64,000 nt of DNA from Bradyrhizobium sp. WBOS07 (GTDB taxonomy: Bacteria > Pseudomonadota > Alphaproteobacteria > Rhizobiales > Xanthobacteraceae). The notes below the pieces were generated by a model. That model was not told the DNA's origin, searched no databases, and was given only the letters and a program-made list of their open reading frames with translations. The stretch is taken from assembly GCF_024585165.1 (NCBI RefSeq), contig NZ_CP029008.1:5227501-5291500 (forward strand), read 5' to 3'. Numbering within the stretch: the stretch's first letter is position 1; every line of letters begins with the position of its first letter. Position numbers and translations under genes: made by a program. Below, in pieces: positions 26,141 to 35,719 of the stretch.

Positions 26141-27481
26141 CTACCTCTGCCGCCGGAAGTACCGCTTGCAGCGCTGCTCGGCTTCCGCGGCCGCGGCCTC
26201 CGGCGTGGCCGCGCCGGTCGCAACGGCAGAGCACATCTGAATCAGCACGTAGTCGGCACTCACCGCGCCCGTGGCCGTGGAGATCGGCCCCTTGTAGCCG
26301 TCGTAATAGGTGCTGTTCATCGTATCCTTGAAGATCGAGACCTTCGGATCGCCCTTCCAGACGGCGGCCTCGGCATAGGCGGCCAGTGGCTGCGACCAAT
26401 AACCGGAATTGGCATTGAGCCAGGGCTCGTATTGGTCTTTCTCCAGCATGAATTGCAGGAAGGCCTTCGCCGCATTGGGGTACTGGCTGTGCTTGAACAG
26501 CATCGCGTTCAGTGTCAGGCCCGCCATCGGCGAGACCTTGGCGAGGCCCTTCGGCAGCAGCTGGTGCTCGCTGTCGTCGGCGATTGCCTTGGTCGCCGGA
26601 TCGTTCTTCAGCGAGAAATACAGCGAGACGCCGTTCGCGGTCAGGGAAATTTCCTGTGAGGAATAGGCGCGGTTGTTGCTGACGTCGTTCCACGACGTCG
26701 TGCCGGCGATGAAGGTCGGGTAGATCTGCTTGACCCAGTTCAGGGCGGCGATCGTCTCCTTGCTGTTGATAATGACGTTGCCCTCCTCGTCGAGCAGGGA
26801 GGCATTGTGCGACCACAGCGCCCAGTTCGCAAAGCCGTTGCCGTCGCCCTTGGCATTGCCCAGCGCGAAGCCGGCCGGCTTGCCGGCCTTGTGCAGCTTC
26901 TGGCAGAGGTCGAGGATCCCGGCGTGGTCTTCCGGCACCTTGTCGAAGCCGACCGATTGCAGGATCGACTTGCGGTAGATCAGGGGCCCGGCGGTGGCGC
27001 CGAACGGCAACCCAATCCAGGCGTCGCTCTTGTTCTTCTTGCCGTAGCGCTGCGCCAGCGGCAGCCAGCCGCCATAGCGCTTGCCGAGGTAGTCGGCGAC
27101 GTCGGTCAGCTCGACCAGCTTGTCGATGTAGATGTGGGGGGCGTCGGAGAAGCCGATGATGATGTCGGGGCCGGCGCCGGAGTTCGAGGTGACCGCGGTC
27201 TGCTGGTTGATGTCCTCCCAGCCGACGAAGTCGACCTTGACCTCGACCCCGGTCTCCTTGGTGAACTTCGCCGCATTGGCGCGGAACACGTCCTCGTCGG
27301 CCTGGACGAAGCGCACCGGGCGCAGCATGCGCAGGGTTGCACCCTTCTCGATCTCGCGCTTGGGTGTCGGAACGTCGGCAGCCTTGATAGTGGATGTTTG
27401 CGCTGCAGCACCGGTGGCGGCGAAGGTTGCAGCGGATAGGCCCAGCGCCAAGGCATCACGACGGGTGATGTCGTTCCTCAT
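26141..27481 (-). CDS. ABC transporter substrate-binding protein, family 1 (carbohydrate type), Tat-exported
   Basis: 446-residue extracellular solute-binding protein. The N-terminus ITRRDALALGLSAATFAATGAAAQ is a twin-arginine signal. The mature domain is cluster-D type: FTKETGVEVKVDFVGWEDINQQ, GPDIIIGF, and the C-terminal KAFLQFMLEKDQYEPWL. It starts the unit that continues into MalF- and MalG-like permeases. A GGGAGG ribosome site precedes the ATG. The substrate is not recognised; the 2-hydroxyacid dehydrogenase gene directly upstream may point to a sugar-acid-type compound, which is inference. Confidence 0.9.
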   Translation of the reverse strand: MRNDITRRDALALGLSAATFAATGAAAQTSTIKAADVPTPKREIEKGATLRMLRPVRFVQADEDVFRANAAKFTKETGVEVKVDFVGWEDINQQTAVTSNSGAGPDIIIGFSDAPHIYIDKLVELTDVADYLGKRYGGWLPLAQRYGKKNKSDAWIGLPFGATAGPLIYRKSILQSVGFDKVPEDHAGILDLCQKLHKAGKPAGFALGNAKGDGNGFANWALWSHNASLLDEEGNVIINSKETIAALNWVKQIYPTFIAGTTSWNDVSNNRAYSSQEISLTANGVSLYFSLKNDPATKAIADDSEHQLLPKGLAKVSPMAGLTLNAMLFKHSQYPNAAKAFLQFMLEKDQYEPWLNANSGYWSQPLAAYAEAAVWKGDPKVSIFKDTMNSTYYDGYKGPISTATGAVSADYVLIQMCSAVATGAATPEAAAAEAEQRCKRYFRRQR

Positions 27482-27566
27482 CAGTACCTCCCTATATGTT
27501 TCCCTTCCCGGCGTTGACCGCCGGTGAAGGGTCGTTTCGGTCCTTTGGCGCCTTTGCGCCGGCCGC

Positions 27567-28610
27567 CTAGCTGTTCGGCCCGCGATCCATGCTGACGGGT
27601 TGCCAGCGGCGGAGCGTGGTATTCTGCAGCACCGACGGATTGACGCAGCTTACCGGCCACATGCCCTGCAACACCAGTGACAATTCGTAGCCCACCCGGC
27701 GCTTGCGCGCCTCGTCAAACCGTGCCGAGGCCGAGGCGACGTGGGCGGTCAGGGTCACGTTCTCCATGCCGAGCAGGGGATTGTTGTGCGACGGCGGTTC
27801 CTTCTCCAGCACGTCGAGCGCGGCGTGCGCGATCCAGCCCTCCTGCAGCGCCTTGATCAGGCTCTCCTCGTCCACGGTGGCGCCGCGCCCGGTGTTGATG
27901 AAGATCGAGCCCTTCTTCATCTGCCGGAAGTGCTTCTCGGTCAGCATGTGATGCACCTCGGGCCTTGCCGGAGCATGCATCGAGACGAAGTCGGATTGCG
28001 ACAGCACCTCGTTCAGCGTCGCGGGGATCACGCCATGGTCGTACATCAGCGTTTCCTGGATGAAGGGATCGTAGGCCATCATGCGCAGGCCGAACGGCGC
28101 TGCGCGCTTGGCGACGGCACGCGCGACGCGCCCGAACGAGACGAAACCGAGCGTCTGACCCATCAGGCGCGGGACCTTGAGCAGCGCCGGCCGGCCTTCG
28201 GCCCAGCGGCCGTCGCGCACCATGCGGTCCTGCTCGACCAGGCGGCGGAAGCCGGCAAGCAGCAGCATCATGGCGTGGTCGGCGACCTCCTCGATGAAGG
28301 TGTCGGGAATGTTGGTCACCGGGATTCCGCGGGCGGTGGCGGCCTTGACGTCGACGCTGTCGACGCCGACCGAGCCGAGCGTGATGACCTTGCAAGTGTC
28401 CAGGGCGTCGATGATCGACTTGGTGATGGGGATGCCCTTGGCATAGATCGCGTCGGCATTCTTCGCGGCGGCGATGAATCCGGCCTCGTCGGCGGGCGCC
28501 TCGACGATCTCGGCATCGATCGGATCGAGCGCCTCGCGCTCGTAGGAATAATCGCTGCCGGCGACCGTGAAGCTGGCGCCCTTCGGCGTCACCACCCTGT
28601 ATTTCGGCAT
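27567..28610 (-). CDS. D-isomer-specific 2-hydroxyacid dehydrogenase
   Basis: NAD(P)H-dependent interconversion of a 2-oxoacid and a D-2-hydroxyacid. 347 residues. The nucleotide-binding site is GQTLGFVSFGRVARAVA, with serine where most homologues have a glycine pair. Catalytic residues are Arg in NTGRGATVDE, Glu in DVLEKEPP, and His in LTAHVASAS (H-x-A rather than the usual H-x-G). Substrate specificity (hydroxypyruvate, phosphoglycerate or another) cannot be read out. It lies 85 bp upstream of the ABC binding-protein gene in the same direction and is probably part of that operon. Confidence 0.87.
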   Translation of the reverse strand: MPKYRVVTPKGASFTVAGSDYSYEREALDPIDAEIVEAPADEAGFIAAAKNADAIYAKGIPITKSIIDALDTCKVITLGSVGVDSVDVKAATARGIPVTNIPDTFIEEVADHAMMLLLAGFRRLVEQDRMVRDGRWAEGRPALLKVPRLMGQTLGFVSFGRVARAVAKRAAPFGLRMMAYDPFIQETLMYDHGVIPATLNEVLSQSDFVSMHAPARPEVHHMLTEKHFRQMKKGSIFINTGRGATVDEESLIKALQEGWIAHAALDVLEKEPPSHNNPLLGMENVTLTAHVASASARFDEARKRRVGYELSLVLQGMWPVSCVNPSVLQNTTLRRWQPVSMDRGPNS

Positions 28611-28861
28611 TTTCTTGCTCCCGATTTGGTTTGTCGGTTCTTGTTGTGACCCGCCTCCGCGGCCGGCCTTTGCGTCTTTTACGCGAAATCGGAGCGTGTG
28701 CGTACAATCCCCGGTTGCTGGTTTGGAGATAAGTTGCCGGATTTCGTGGCCGCGTCCGGGCTTCTACGGAGGCACGTAAGTAACTTGCTAAGGGGTGTCC
28801 TACTAAAGGTTGATTCAAATCCAAGAGATTTGCGGTGTGTCCGCGCCATCCGAGGGGCCCT

Positions 28862-30550
28862 ATGGTGAAGTTGAGCAATCTGAAGATCGCATCGAAGCTG
28901 GGCATCCTCGTCGCCGTGGCCATGCTCGGCCTGTGCGTCGCGGGGGCATTGGCGGGCTATTTGATGCAGCAGCAACTGCTCGAGGCCCGTTTCGAGCAGA
29001 CCAAGGCCATGGTCGAAATGTCGCGCAACATGGCGCTGGGTCTGCAGAAGCAGGTCGATGCCGGGCAGCTGACCAAGGAAGCCGCCGTCGCGGAGTTCGT
29101 TCGCCGCGGCGCCTCGATGACCTATGACAAGGGATCGGGCTACATATTTGCCTATACGATGGATGGCGTCGCCGTCCTGACGCCCGACCCGAAGCAGTTC
29201 GGCTCCAACCGGCTCGATATCGAGACCAACGGCCGCAAGCTGACGCGCGAGCTGCGTGACGGCATCGCCGCCAAGGGCGACGTCACGCTGCGCTATGAAT
29301 ATTATCGGCCCGGCGAGAAGCAAGTCACCCGCAAGCTGTCCTACGCTGTGGCGATTCCAGGCTGGAATATGTTTGTCGGCACCGGAGTGTATCTCGACGA
29401 CCTCGATGCCAAGCTAGCGCCGGTGGCCTGGCTGCTCGGCCTCTCCCTGCTCGGCATCATGGTCGTGGCTGGTGGCGTCGCTTGGCTGATCGGTCGCAGT
29501 ATCAGCCGTCCGCTGAGCGTCCTCGGCGCCCGCATGAAGGACCTCGCCGACGGCAAGCTCGAAGGCGACATTCCCGGCGTCGGTCGCGGCGACGAGGTCG
29601 GCGCAATGGCCGCGACCGTCCAGATCTTCAAGACTAATGCGGAGAAGATTCGCGAGCTCGAGCAGACCGAGGCGGCCGCGCAGCAGCGCGCCGCGGCGGA
29701 ACGTCGCCATGCGATGGAAGAGCTGGCCGACGACTTCGAACGCAGCGTCAACGGCATCGTCCGCTCGGTCTCCTCGGCCGCGGCCGGCATGCAGACGACG
29801 GCGCAGTCGATGACCGCGACCGCCAGCGACGCCTCCTCGCGTGCGGCGACGGTCGGCGCTGCCTCGCAGAAGGCCTCCGGCAATGTCGGCACGGTCGCGG
29901 CCGCCGCCGAGGAGCTCTCAAGCTCGGTGGCGGAGATCTCGCGCCAGGTGACGCGCTCGACCGAAGTTGCGAGCCGCGCCGTCAGCGACGCCGAGCGCAC
30001 CAACGCCACGGTGCAGGAGCTCTCCACCGGCGCCGAGAAAATCGGCGAGGTGGTCAAGCTCATTCACTCGATCGCGGCGCAGACCAACCTGCTCGCGCTC
30101 AACGCCACCATCGAGGCGGCACGCGCCGGCGAGTCCGGCCGCGGCTTCGCCGTGGTCGCCTCCGAGGTCAAGGCGCTCGCCAATCAGACCGCCAAGGCCA
30201 CCGAGGAGATCTCGGCCCAGGTTGCGGCGATGCAGACCTCGACCAGCGATGCGGTGGTCGCGATCGGCGGCATCACGCAGACGATCGCGGAAATGAGCGA
30301 GATCACCGCGGGCATCTCCGCCTCGATCGAGCAGCAGGGCGAGGCCACCCGCGAGATCGCCCGCAACATCCAGTCGGTCGCGGCCGGATCGGGCGAGATC
30401 AACGCGCATATCGGCAGCGTCACCTCGGCCGCGGAAGCGACCGGCGCGGCGGCAGGCGATGTGCTCACCAACGCCCGCGAGCTGGACACCCAGTCCGGCG
30501 CGCTACGCAGCGCGGTGGACGGCTTCCTCGCCAAGGTGCGCGCGGCGTAA
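28862..30550 (+). CDS. Methyl-accepting chemotaxis protein with periplasmic Cache domain
   Basis: Chemoreceptor of 562 residues. Membrane helix at about 13-35, periplasmic single Cache-type domain (about 40-185; [18 protein letters not shown] and [14 protein letters not shown] are characteristic), second helix at about 190-212, HAMP, then a long helical signalling domain whose tip reads [21 protein letters not shown]. The ligand is unknown; such domains often sense small organic acids. The ATG at 28862 ([12 protein letters not shown]) is chosen over the upstream in-frame start. It is divergent from the hydroxyacid dehydrogenase. Confidence 0.92.
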   Translation: MVKLSNLKIASKLGILVAVAMLGLCVAGALAGYLMQQQLLEARFEQTKAMVEMSRNMALGLQKQVDAGQLTKEAAVAEFVRRGASMTYDKGSGYIFAYTMDGVAVLTPDPKQFGSNRLDIETNGRKLTRELRDGIAAKGDVTLRYEYYRPGEKQVTRKLSYAVAIPGWNMFVGTGVYLDDLDAKLAPVAWLLGLSLLGIMVVAGGVAWLIGRSISRPLSVLGARMKDLADGKLEGDIPGVGRGDEVGAMAATVQIFKTNAEKIRELEQTEAAAQQRAAAERRHAMEELADDFERSVNGIVRSVSSAAAGMQTTAQSMTATASDASSRAATVGAASQKASGNVGTVAAAAEELSSSVAEISRQVTRSTEVASRAVSDAERTNATVQELSTGAEKIGEVVKLIHSIAAQTNLLALNATIEAARAGESGRGFAVVASEVKALANQTAKATEEISAQVAAMQTSTSDAVVAIGGITQTIAEMSEITAGISASIEQQGEATREIARNIQSVAAGSGEINAHIGSVTSAAEATGAAAGDVLTNARELDTQSGALRSAVDGFLAKVRAA

Positions 30551-30566
30551 ATTCTTGCGCTGAATT

Positions 30567-30662
30567 CGTAGGGTGGGCAAAGACGCGAAGCGTCGTGCCC
30601 ACCTTTTCTTTTTGAGTTCGGTGCGACTCTCGGTGGGCACGCTTCGCTTTGCCCACCCTACG
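30567..30662. repeat. Intergenic palindromic repeat, family C (copy 1)
   Basis: CGTAGGGTGGGCAAAG at the left pairs with CTTTGCCCACCCTACG at the right, with GCGAAGCGT/ACGCTTCGC-type internal pairing. It lies between convergent genes, and a second copy is at 48691-48779. Confidence 0.85.
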
Positions 30663-30670
30663 AGACCGGC

Positions 30671-31648
30671 CTACTGCTTCTCGATCTTCGCGTTCGTGAT
30701 CAGCTTGTCCCACAGCACGAGCTGATCCTTCACGAACGAGGCGAGCTGTTCCGGCGTGCCGGAGAAGGCGTCCATGCCGAGCGTGGCGAGCTTGGCCTTG
30801 ATCTCCGGATTCTCGATGATCTTCCTGATTTCCGCGTTGAGCCGCGTCACGATCTCCTTGGGCAGGCCGGCCGGTCCGAAATAACCCTGCCAGGACGAGA
30901 TGTCGAAGTCCGGCACGCCGGCCTCCTGCATCGAGGGCAGATGCGGCACCAGCGGCGAACGGTCCTTGGTGGTGACGGCGAGCGCACGCAGCGCGTTGCC
31001 GTTGACGTGCGGCAGGCCGGTCAGGATGTCGACGAACATCATCGAGACGCGCCCGCCCATGACGTCGTTGAGCGCCGGCGGCGAGCTCTTGTAGGGCACG
31101 TGCAGGAGGTCGAGCCCGGCATTGTGCGCAAAGGTCGCGCCCGAGACGATCGCCGAGGACGATCCCGAGGCGTAGCTCAGCTTGCCCGGGTTGGCCTTGC
31201 CATAGGCAACGAGCTCGGCGACCGTCTTGGCCGGCACCTCCGGATTGACCACCAGCATGAAGGGCAGATCGCCGGTGCGCGCGATCGGCGTGAAGTCCTT
31301 GACGGGATCGTAGGTGAGGCTCTTGAGCAGATAGGGATTGGCCGAATGCGTGGTGTTGGTGGTCACCAGCAGCGTGTAGCCGTCGGGGGCGGCCTTCGCG
31401 ACATAGGTCGCCGCGAGCATGCCGTTGGCGCCCGCCTTGTTCTCGATCACGATGCCGACGCCGAGCGCCTGCGACAGATGCTGCGAGATCAGTCGTGTCG
31501 TGGTGTCCGTGCCGCTGCCGGCCGCGAACGGCAGCACCAGCGTGATGTTGCGGCTCGGATAATTGTCGGCCTGGGCCGTGGATGCTGTGGCGAAGCACAA
31601 TGCGGCCGCAGCCACGGCACGCAAGTTTCGAATCAGCCCTGAAATCAT
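30671..31648 (-). CDS. Tripartite tricarboxylate transporter substrate-binding protein (Bug family)
   Basis: Periplasmic binding protein of the Bug/TctC family, 325 residues with a signal peptide ending STAQA. Family marks are YPSRNITLVLPFAAGSGTDT at the mature start, VIENKAGANGMLAA, PYKSSPPALNDVMGG, and RSPLVPHLPSMQEAGVPDF. It binds an organic acid or similar anion. No TctA or TctB membrane genes lie nearby, so it is an orphan binding protein, as is frequent for this family in Bradyrhizobium and Bordetella. A GAGGGAACG site precedes the ATG at 31648. Confidence 0.9.
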   Translation of the reverse strand: MISGLIRNLRAVAAAALCFATASTAQADNYPSRNITLVLPFAAGSGTDTTTRLISQHLSQALGVGIVIENKAGANGMLAATYVAKAAPDGYTLLVTTNTTHSANPYLLKSLTYDPVKDFTPIARTGDLPFMLVVNPEVPAKTVAELVAYGKANPGKLSYASGSSSAIVSGATFAHNAGLDLLHVPYKSSPPALNDVMGGRVSMMFVDILTGLPHVNGNALRALAVTTKDRSPLVPHLPSMQEAGVPDFDISSWQGYFGPAGLPKEIVTRLNAEIRKIIENPEIKAKLATLGMDAFSGTPEQLASFVKDQLVLWDKLITNAKIEKQ

Positions 31649-31747
31649 CTTGAGACGTTCCCTCTTTTTGGTTGATGGGGAACCTAGCGTGTTCATGCAA
31701 AAATCAAAAGACGCGAATTCACTCGGTCGTTCGTCCGCCGTGCGGAA

Positions 31748-32683
31748 TTACTTCACGGCCGACCCTTGCCGTGAGGCGATCACGACGCCGGCGAGCACCA
31801 GGGCGTAGCCGATCAGGTGGAACGGCTGCAGTTTTTCGCCGAGCAGCAGGATCGCCATCGCCGAGCCGAATACCGGTACCAGATGGAAGAACGGCGCAGC
31901 CCGGTTCGGCCCGATCAGCGCCACGCCGCGGTTGAAGAACAGATAGGCCAGCGCCGAGGGAAAGATCAGGACGTAGCCCAGCGTCGCCAGCGTTATCCCG
32001 TCGAGTTGCAGGACGCGGCCGCTTGCCGCCTCCCAGATCGCCGTCGGCAGCAGCATCGTCGCCCCGCAGCAGGTGGTGAAAGACAGGAAGGACAGCTGAT
32101 GGATCTTTGGCCGCCGCGGGATGAAGGCGGAGTAGATCCCGAACGCCACCAGCGAGGAGGCGAACATGATGTCGCCCCTGTTGAAGCTGATGCCGGCCAG
32201 CGCAGCGAGATCGCCGCGCAGGATGATGATCAGTACGCCAACGAGCGAAATCGCGATGCCGGCGAATTGCGCACCCGTCAGCCGCACGCCGAACAGCACC
32301 AGCGACCACAGCGCCACGAACAGCGGACCTGCCGACTGGATCAGCAGGGCGTTCAGCGCCTCCGTATATTGCATCGCCCAGTACGAGATCGCGTTGTTGT
32401 AGGCAAAGCCCACCAGCGACAGGAACAGCATCAAGGGCAGGCTGCTGCGCAAGGCAGGCCAGTCCCGCTTCAGATGCGGCCAGGCGAACGGCAGCAGGAT
32501 CAGGAACACGCCGAACCAGCGGATCGTGGTCACCGTCAGCGGAGGCACATGCGCGCCGACATGACGCGCGAGCACGATGTTGCCGGCCCAGAACAGCGAG
32601 CTCAGGCTGAGCAGCAGATAAGGCTGGTTGTTGAGCCAACCGGCCGGATTGGAGGCCTTTGGCGCGGGCGAAGCGATCGTCAT
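31748..32683 (-). CDS. EamA/DMT-family transporter (copy 1)
   Basis: Drug/metabolite transporter superfamily exporter of 311 residues with about ten helices in two EamA repeats. Motifs include LSSLFWAGNIVLARH in the first repeat and GVALIGPNRAAPFFHLVPVFGSAMAILLLGEKLQPFH in the second. The substrate is unknown (amino acids or metabolites by family). It is closely similar in layout and sequence to the gene at 33186-34118, so the two are likely paralogues from a local duplication now separated by the DUF1330 gene. Confidence 0.88.
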   Translation of the reverse strand: MTIASPAPKASNPAGWLNNQPYLLLSLSSLFWAGNIVLARHVGAHVPPLTVTTIRWFGVFLILLPFAWPHLKRDWPALRSSLPLMLFLSLVGFAYNNAISYWAMQYTEALNALLIQSAGPLFVALWSLVLFGVRLTGAQFAGIAISLVGVLIIILRGDLAALAGISFNRGDIMFASSLVAFGIYSAFIPRRPKIHQLSFLSFTTCCGATMLLPTAIWEAASGRVLQLDGITLATLGYVLIFPSALAYLFFNRGVALIGPNRAAPFFHLVPVFGSAMAILLLGEKLQPFHLIGYALVLAGVVIASRQGSAVK

Positions 32684-32775
32684 TGGCGTTGCATAGGAGC
32701 TTGCGCCGGATCGGCGTCGTGGCACAAGTCACGGGGTCGCAATGCTACAATGCAGGCATGGTCGGGGAGGTGCCC

Positions 32776-33177
32776 TTGGCGGTCAACATGTTGAACATCG
32801 AAGGCTTGGAGCGGCTCGATCCGCAGGCGCCGGTGGTGATGCTGAACCTGATGCGTTTCCACGCGCGCTCGCGCGACGGCGACGGGTCCGGCTGGGACGC
32901 TTATTTGCGCTACAGCGCCATCACGGTGCCGATGATCAAGGCGCGCGGCGGCACGCTGCTCTGGACGGGCGAGGCCAAGGCGATCGCACTCGGTCCGCAC
33001 GCCGGCAACGGCTGGGATTTCGTCGCACTGGTCTATTATCCGACCGTCGCGGCTTTCCTGGACATGATGACGTCGGAGGCCTACGAGCGCGAGGCCGATC
33101 CGCATCGCGTCAACGGCTGCGCCGAGCACGTCATCATCGCGACCAGCGAAGCCTACAGCAAGTTCAAGATGAAATAG
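32776..33177 (+). CDS. DUF1330-family protein
   Basis: About 133 residues with the ferredoxin-like DUF1330 pattern: LDPQAPVVMLNLMRFH, WDAYLRYSAITVPMIKARGGTLLWTG, then WDFVALVYYPTVAAFLDMM and a final AYSKFK. The family is structurally related to small monooxygenase-like proteins, but no reaction is known. I place the start at the TTG at 32776 because GGAGG lies six bases ahead; ATGs at 32758 and 32788 are alternatives. It is inserted between two convergent-facing EamA genes. Confidence 0.75.
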   Translation: MAVNMLNIEGLERLDPQAPVVMLNLMRFHARSRDGDGSGWDAYLRYSAITVPMIKARGGTLLWTGEAKAIALGPHAGNGWDFVALVYYPTVAAFLDMMTSEAYEREADPHRVNGCAEHVIIATSEAYSKFKMK

Positions 33178-33185
33178 TCCGACGC

Positions 33186-34118
33186 CTACCCCGCCTGTTT
33201 CCTTGACGCCACGAACACGCCCGACAGCACCAGCGCAAAGCCGATGAAATGGAATGCCTGCGGGTGCTCGCCGAGGAACGCCATCGCCATGATCGAGCCG
33301 AATACCGGCACGACGTGGAAGAACGGTGCGGCGCGGTTGGCGCCGATCAGGCGCACGCCGCGGTTGAAGCAGAGATAGGCGAGCGTCGAGGGGAACACCG
33401 CGACGTAGAACAGCGTCAGCAGGTTCGGCCCGTCGAGCTTCATCACGGGCCGTGCGGACAATTCCCAGATCTCCAGCGGAACGAGGCAGGCGGCGCCGAC
33501 CCCGAAGGTGAAGGCCAGGAACGACAGGCCGTGCATCGGCGGTCGCTTCAGCGTCAGCACCGAATACAGCGCGAAGATGACGAGCGCGACGATGAAGATG
33601 AGGTCGCCCTTGTTGAAATCGATGTTCGACAGCGTGGTGAAATCGCCGTGCAGCAGGATCGTGAGCACGCCGCACATCGACAGCAGCACGCCGAACGCCT
33701 GCGCCGCGGTGAGGCGGATGCCGAGGATGACCAGCGACCACAGCGCCACGACCAGCGGCGCGGCCGACTGCAGCAGCAGAGTGTTGAGGGCCTGGGTGTG
33801 CTCCAGCGCCCAATATTGCAGGGTGTTGAAGGCGCCGATGCCGGTGATCGAGAGCGTGACCATCAGGCCGAGCTTGCCGCGGATCGCCGGCCAGTCCTGG
33901 GCCAGGTGCTTCCAGGCGAACGGCAGCACCAGCAGGAAGGCGAAGAACCAGCGCAGGAACGACAGCGTGACCGGCGGGATGTGGCCGGCGGCGAGCCGCC
34001 CGACGATGGCATTGCCGGCCCAGCACAAGGCGGTGATGCTGAGCAGCAGGTAAGGCTGGTTGGCGATCCAGCTGTGACCGGACTTTTCCGCGCTCGTGGT
34101 CTGACCGGTGGCGGACAT
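33186..34118 (-). CDS. EamA/DMT-family transporter (copy 2)
   Basis: Ten-helix exporter of 310 residues, paralogous to the gene at 31748-32683. Shared segments include the N-terminal WIANQPYLLLSITALCWAGN (against WLNNQPYLLLSLSSLFWAGN) and the C-terminal LIGANRAAPFFHVVPVFGS. Two EamA domains are visible. The ATG at 34118 gives the same N-terminal length as copy 1; the longer frame to 34298 is not conserved. It probably exports a small metabolite, not identified. Confidence 0.88.
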   Translation of the reverse strand: MSATGQTTSAEKSGHSWIANQPYLLLSITALCWAGNAIVGRLAAGHIPPVTLSFLRWFFAFLLVLPFAWKHLAQDWPAIRGKLGLMVTLSITGIGAFNTLQYWALEHTQALNTLLLQSAAPLVVALWSLVILGIRLTAAQAFGVLLSMCGVLTILLHGDFTTLSNIDFNKGDLIFIVALVIFALYSVLTLKRPPMHGLSFLAFTFGVGAACLVPLEIWELSARPVMKLDGPNLLTLFYVAVFPSTLAYLCFNRGVRLIGANRAAPFFHVVPVFGSIMAMAFLGEHPQAFHFIGFALVLSGVFVASRKQAG

Positions 34119-34387
34119 TGTGATGGGTATGGCCCCCGAATCATGCACCGGGGCCCGGCCCGGTGGCGGGCCGCTTCGTCGCCCGGCCAGTCTCAAAGAC
34201 ACGGAAATGCCCCGAATATCAATGGGGCTGGTGCATCGCGCCCATGCACTCCATTGCGGGGAACCTGGTCCGCCGGCCCGACGGGGAGCCGAACCCACGC
34301 GCGCCCCTAAATTCGGCGTAACCTCTTGACCTAGAACAACCTCGACTTCCGGCGCCCCGCTAGCGTCTCGGTATCGGCCGGATTCTC

Positions 34388-35719
34388 ATGGCCAGCAATC
34401 GAAGCGAGACGTCGGTCGCGTGGCTTTCGCGCGAGCCGCATGGCAGTGGTATGGTCGAGCAAACAATCATCCTGCGGCAGCAGAAGGGCCGGCCCTCCAT
34501 AGCGGCGCTGTGGCCGGGATTCCTCGCTCACAAATGGTTCATCCTCCTCGCGATTGTGCTGCTCGGCCTTGGCGTCTGGCAGAGCGTCCGCATGCTCCTG
34601 GGGCCAACGATCGTTGTCGATCAGGTCAGGCAGGGCCGGCTGGTTGAGACGGTGGTGGCGAGCGGCCATGTCGAAACGCCTTACCGGGTCGAGATCGGCA
34701 GCCAGATCACCGCCACCGTGCGGGAGGTGCTGGTTCGGGCAGGCGAACGGGTCAGCAAGGGCCAGCCGTTGATCTCGCTGGAGGCGCGCGAATTGAAGGC
34801 GGCCGTCGTCCAGTCGGAAGGCGCGGTGGCGCAGGCCGAGGCGCGCATCAGACAACTCGAGGAACTGACGCTGCCCTCCGCCAAGGAGGCATTGGCCCAG
34901 GCGCAGGCCACGCTGCTCAATGCCCAGCAGACTTATGACCGCACCGCCCAGCTCGAACGCAACGGCTATGCGACCCGCGCCGCACTCGATGATGCCCAGA
35001 AGACGCTGGACGTTGCACGCGCCGCAATGCGTGCCGCGCAATTCCAGGTCTACACCGCGAGCCCGGGCGGCAGCGATTACGTGATGGCGCAGACGCAAGC
35101 CAACCAGGCGCGCGCCAATCTCGATACGGCCGAGTCCCGGCTCGGCTATGCAACGATTACCGCACCGCGCGACGGCGTCCTGATCACGCGCAATGTCGAG
35201 CGCGGCACGGTGGTGCAGCCCGGCAAGACCCTGCTGGTGCTGGCACCGGACGGGGACGTGCAGCTCGTGCTGCAGATCGATGAGCGCAATCTCGGCAAGA
35301 TCGCTCTCGGGCAGAACGCGCTCGCCTCGGCCGACGCCTATCCGGACCGGAGGTTTGCCTCCACCATCAGCTATATCAATCCCGGCATCGACATTTCGCG
35401 CGCCTCGGTCGAGGTGAAGCTGACCGTCGCCGACCCTCCGGACTATTTGCGCCAGGACATGACGGTCTCGGTCGACATCGAGATTGCCGCCCGGGACGAT
35501 GCGCTGATCCTGCCCTTGCGTTCGGTGCATGACGCGCTGTCCAGCAAGCCCTGGGTGCTCGGAATCAAGGACGGTCGCGCCAGTCAGCGGGCGGTCAGGC
35601 TCGGGCTGCGTGGCAACAGCCATGTCGAGATTACCGCAGGTGTCGCCGCCGGCGATGTCGTGATTCCTCAGAGCTCCGGCGTTCTGGCCGGCCAGCGTCT
35701 CCGGCCCGTTCTGCAATGA
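34388..35719 (+). CDS. HlyD/MacA-type periplasmic adaptor of an ABC efflux system
   Basis: Membrane-fusion protein of 443 residues. One N-terminal membrane helix (about 47-70), a lipoyl/barrel-sandwich hybrid motif (GHVETPYRVEIGSQITATVREVLVRAGERV), a coiled-coil hairpin (about 135-230), the second lipoyl half (YATITAPRDGVLITRNVERGTVVQPG), and a beta-barrel domain. It should connect the FtsX-like permease to an outer-membrane factor, which is not encoded here. A later ATG at 34451 is possible. It overlaps the permease by four bases (ATGA). Confidence 0.87.
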   Translation: MASNRSETSVAWLSREPHGSGMVEQTIILRQQKGRPSIAALWPGFLAHKWFILLAIVLLGLGVWQSVRMLLGPTIVVDQVRQGRLVETVVASGHVETPYRVEIGSQITATVREVLVRAGERVSKGQPLISLEARELKAAVVQSEGAVAQAEARIRQLEELTLPSAKEALAQAQATLLNAQQTYDRTAQLERNGYATRAALDDAQKTLDVARAAMRAAQFQVYTASPGGSDYVMAQTQANQARANLDTAESRLGYATITAPRDGVLITRNVERGTVVQPGKTLLVLAPDGDVQLVLQIDERNLGKIALGQNALASADAYPDRRFASTISYINPGIDISRASVEVKLTVADPPDYLRQDMTVSVDIEIAARDDALILPLRSVHDALSSKPWVLGIKDGRASQRAVRLGLRGNSHVEITAGVAAGDVVIPQSSGVLAGQRLRPVLQ

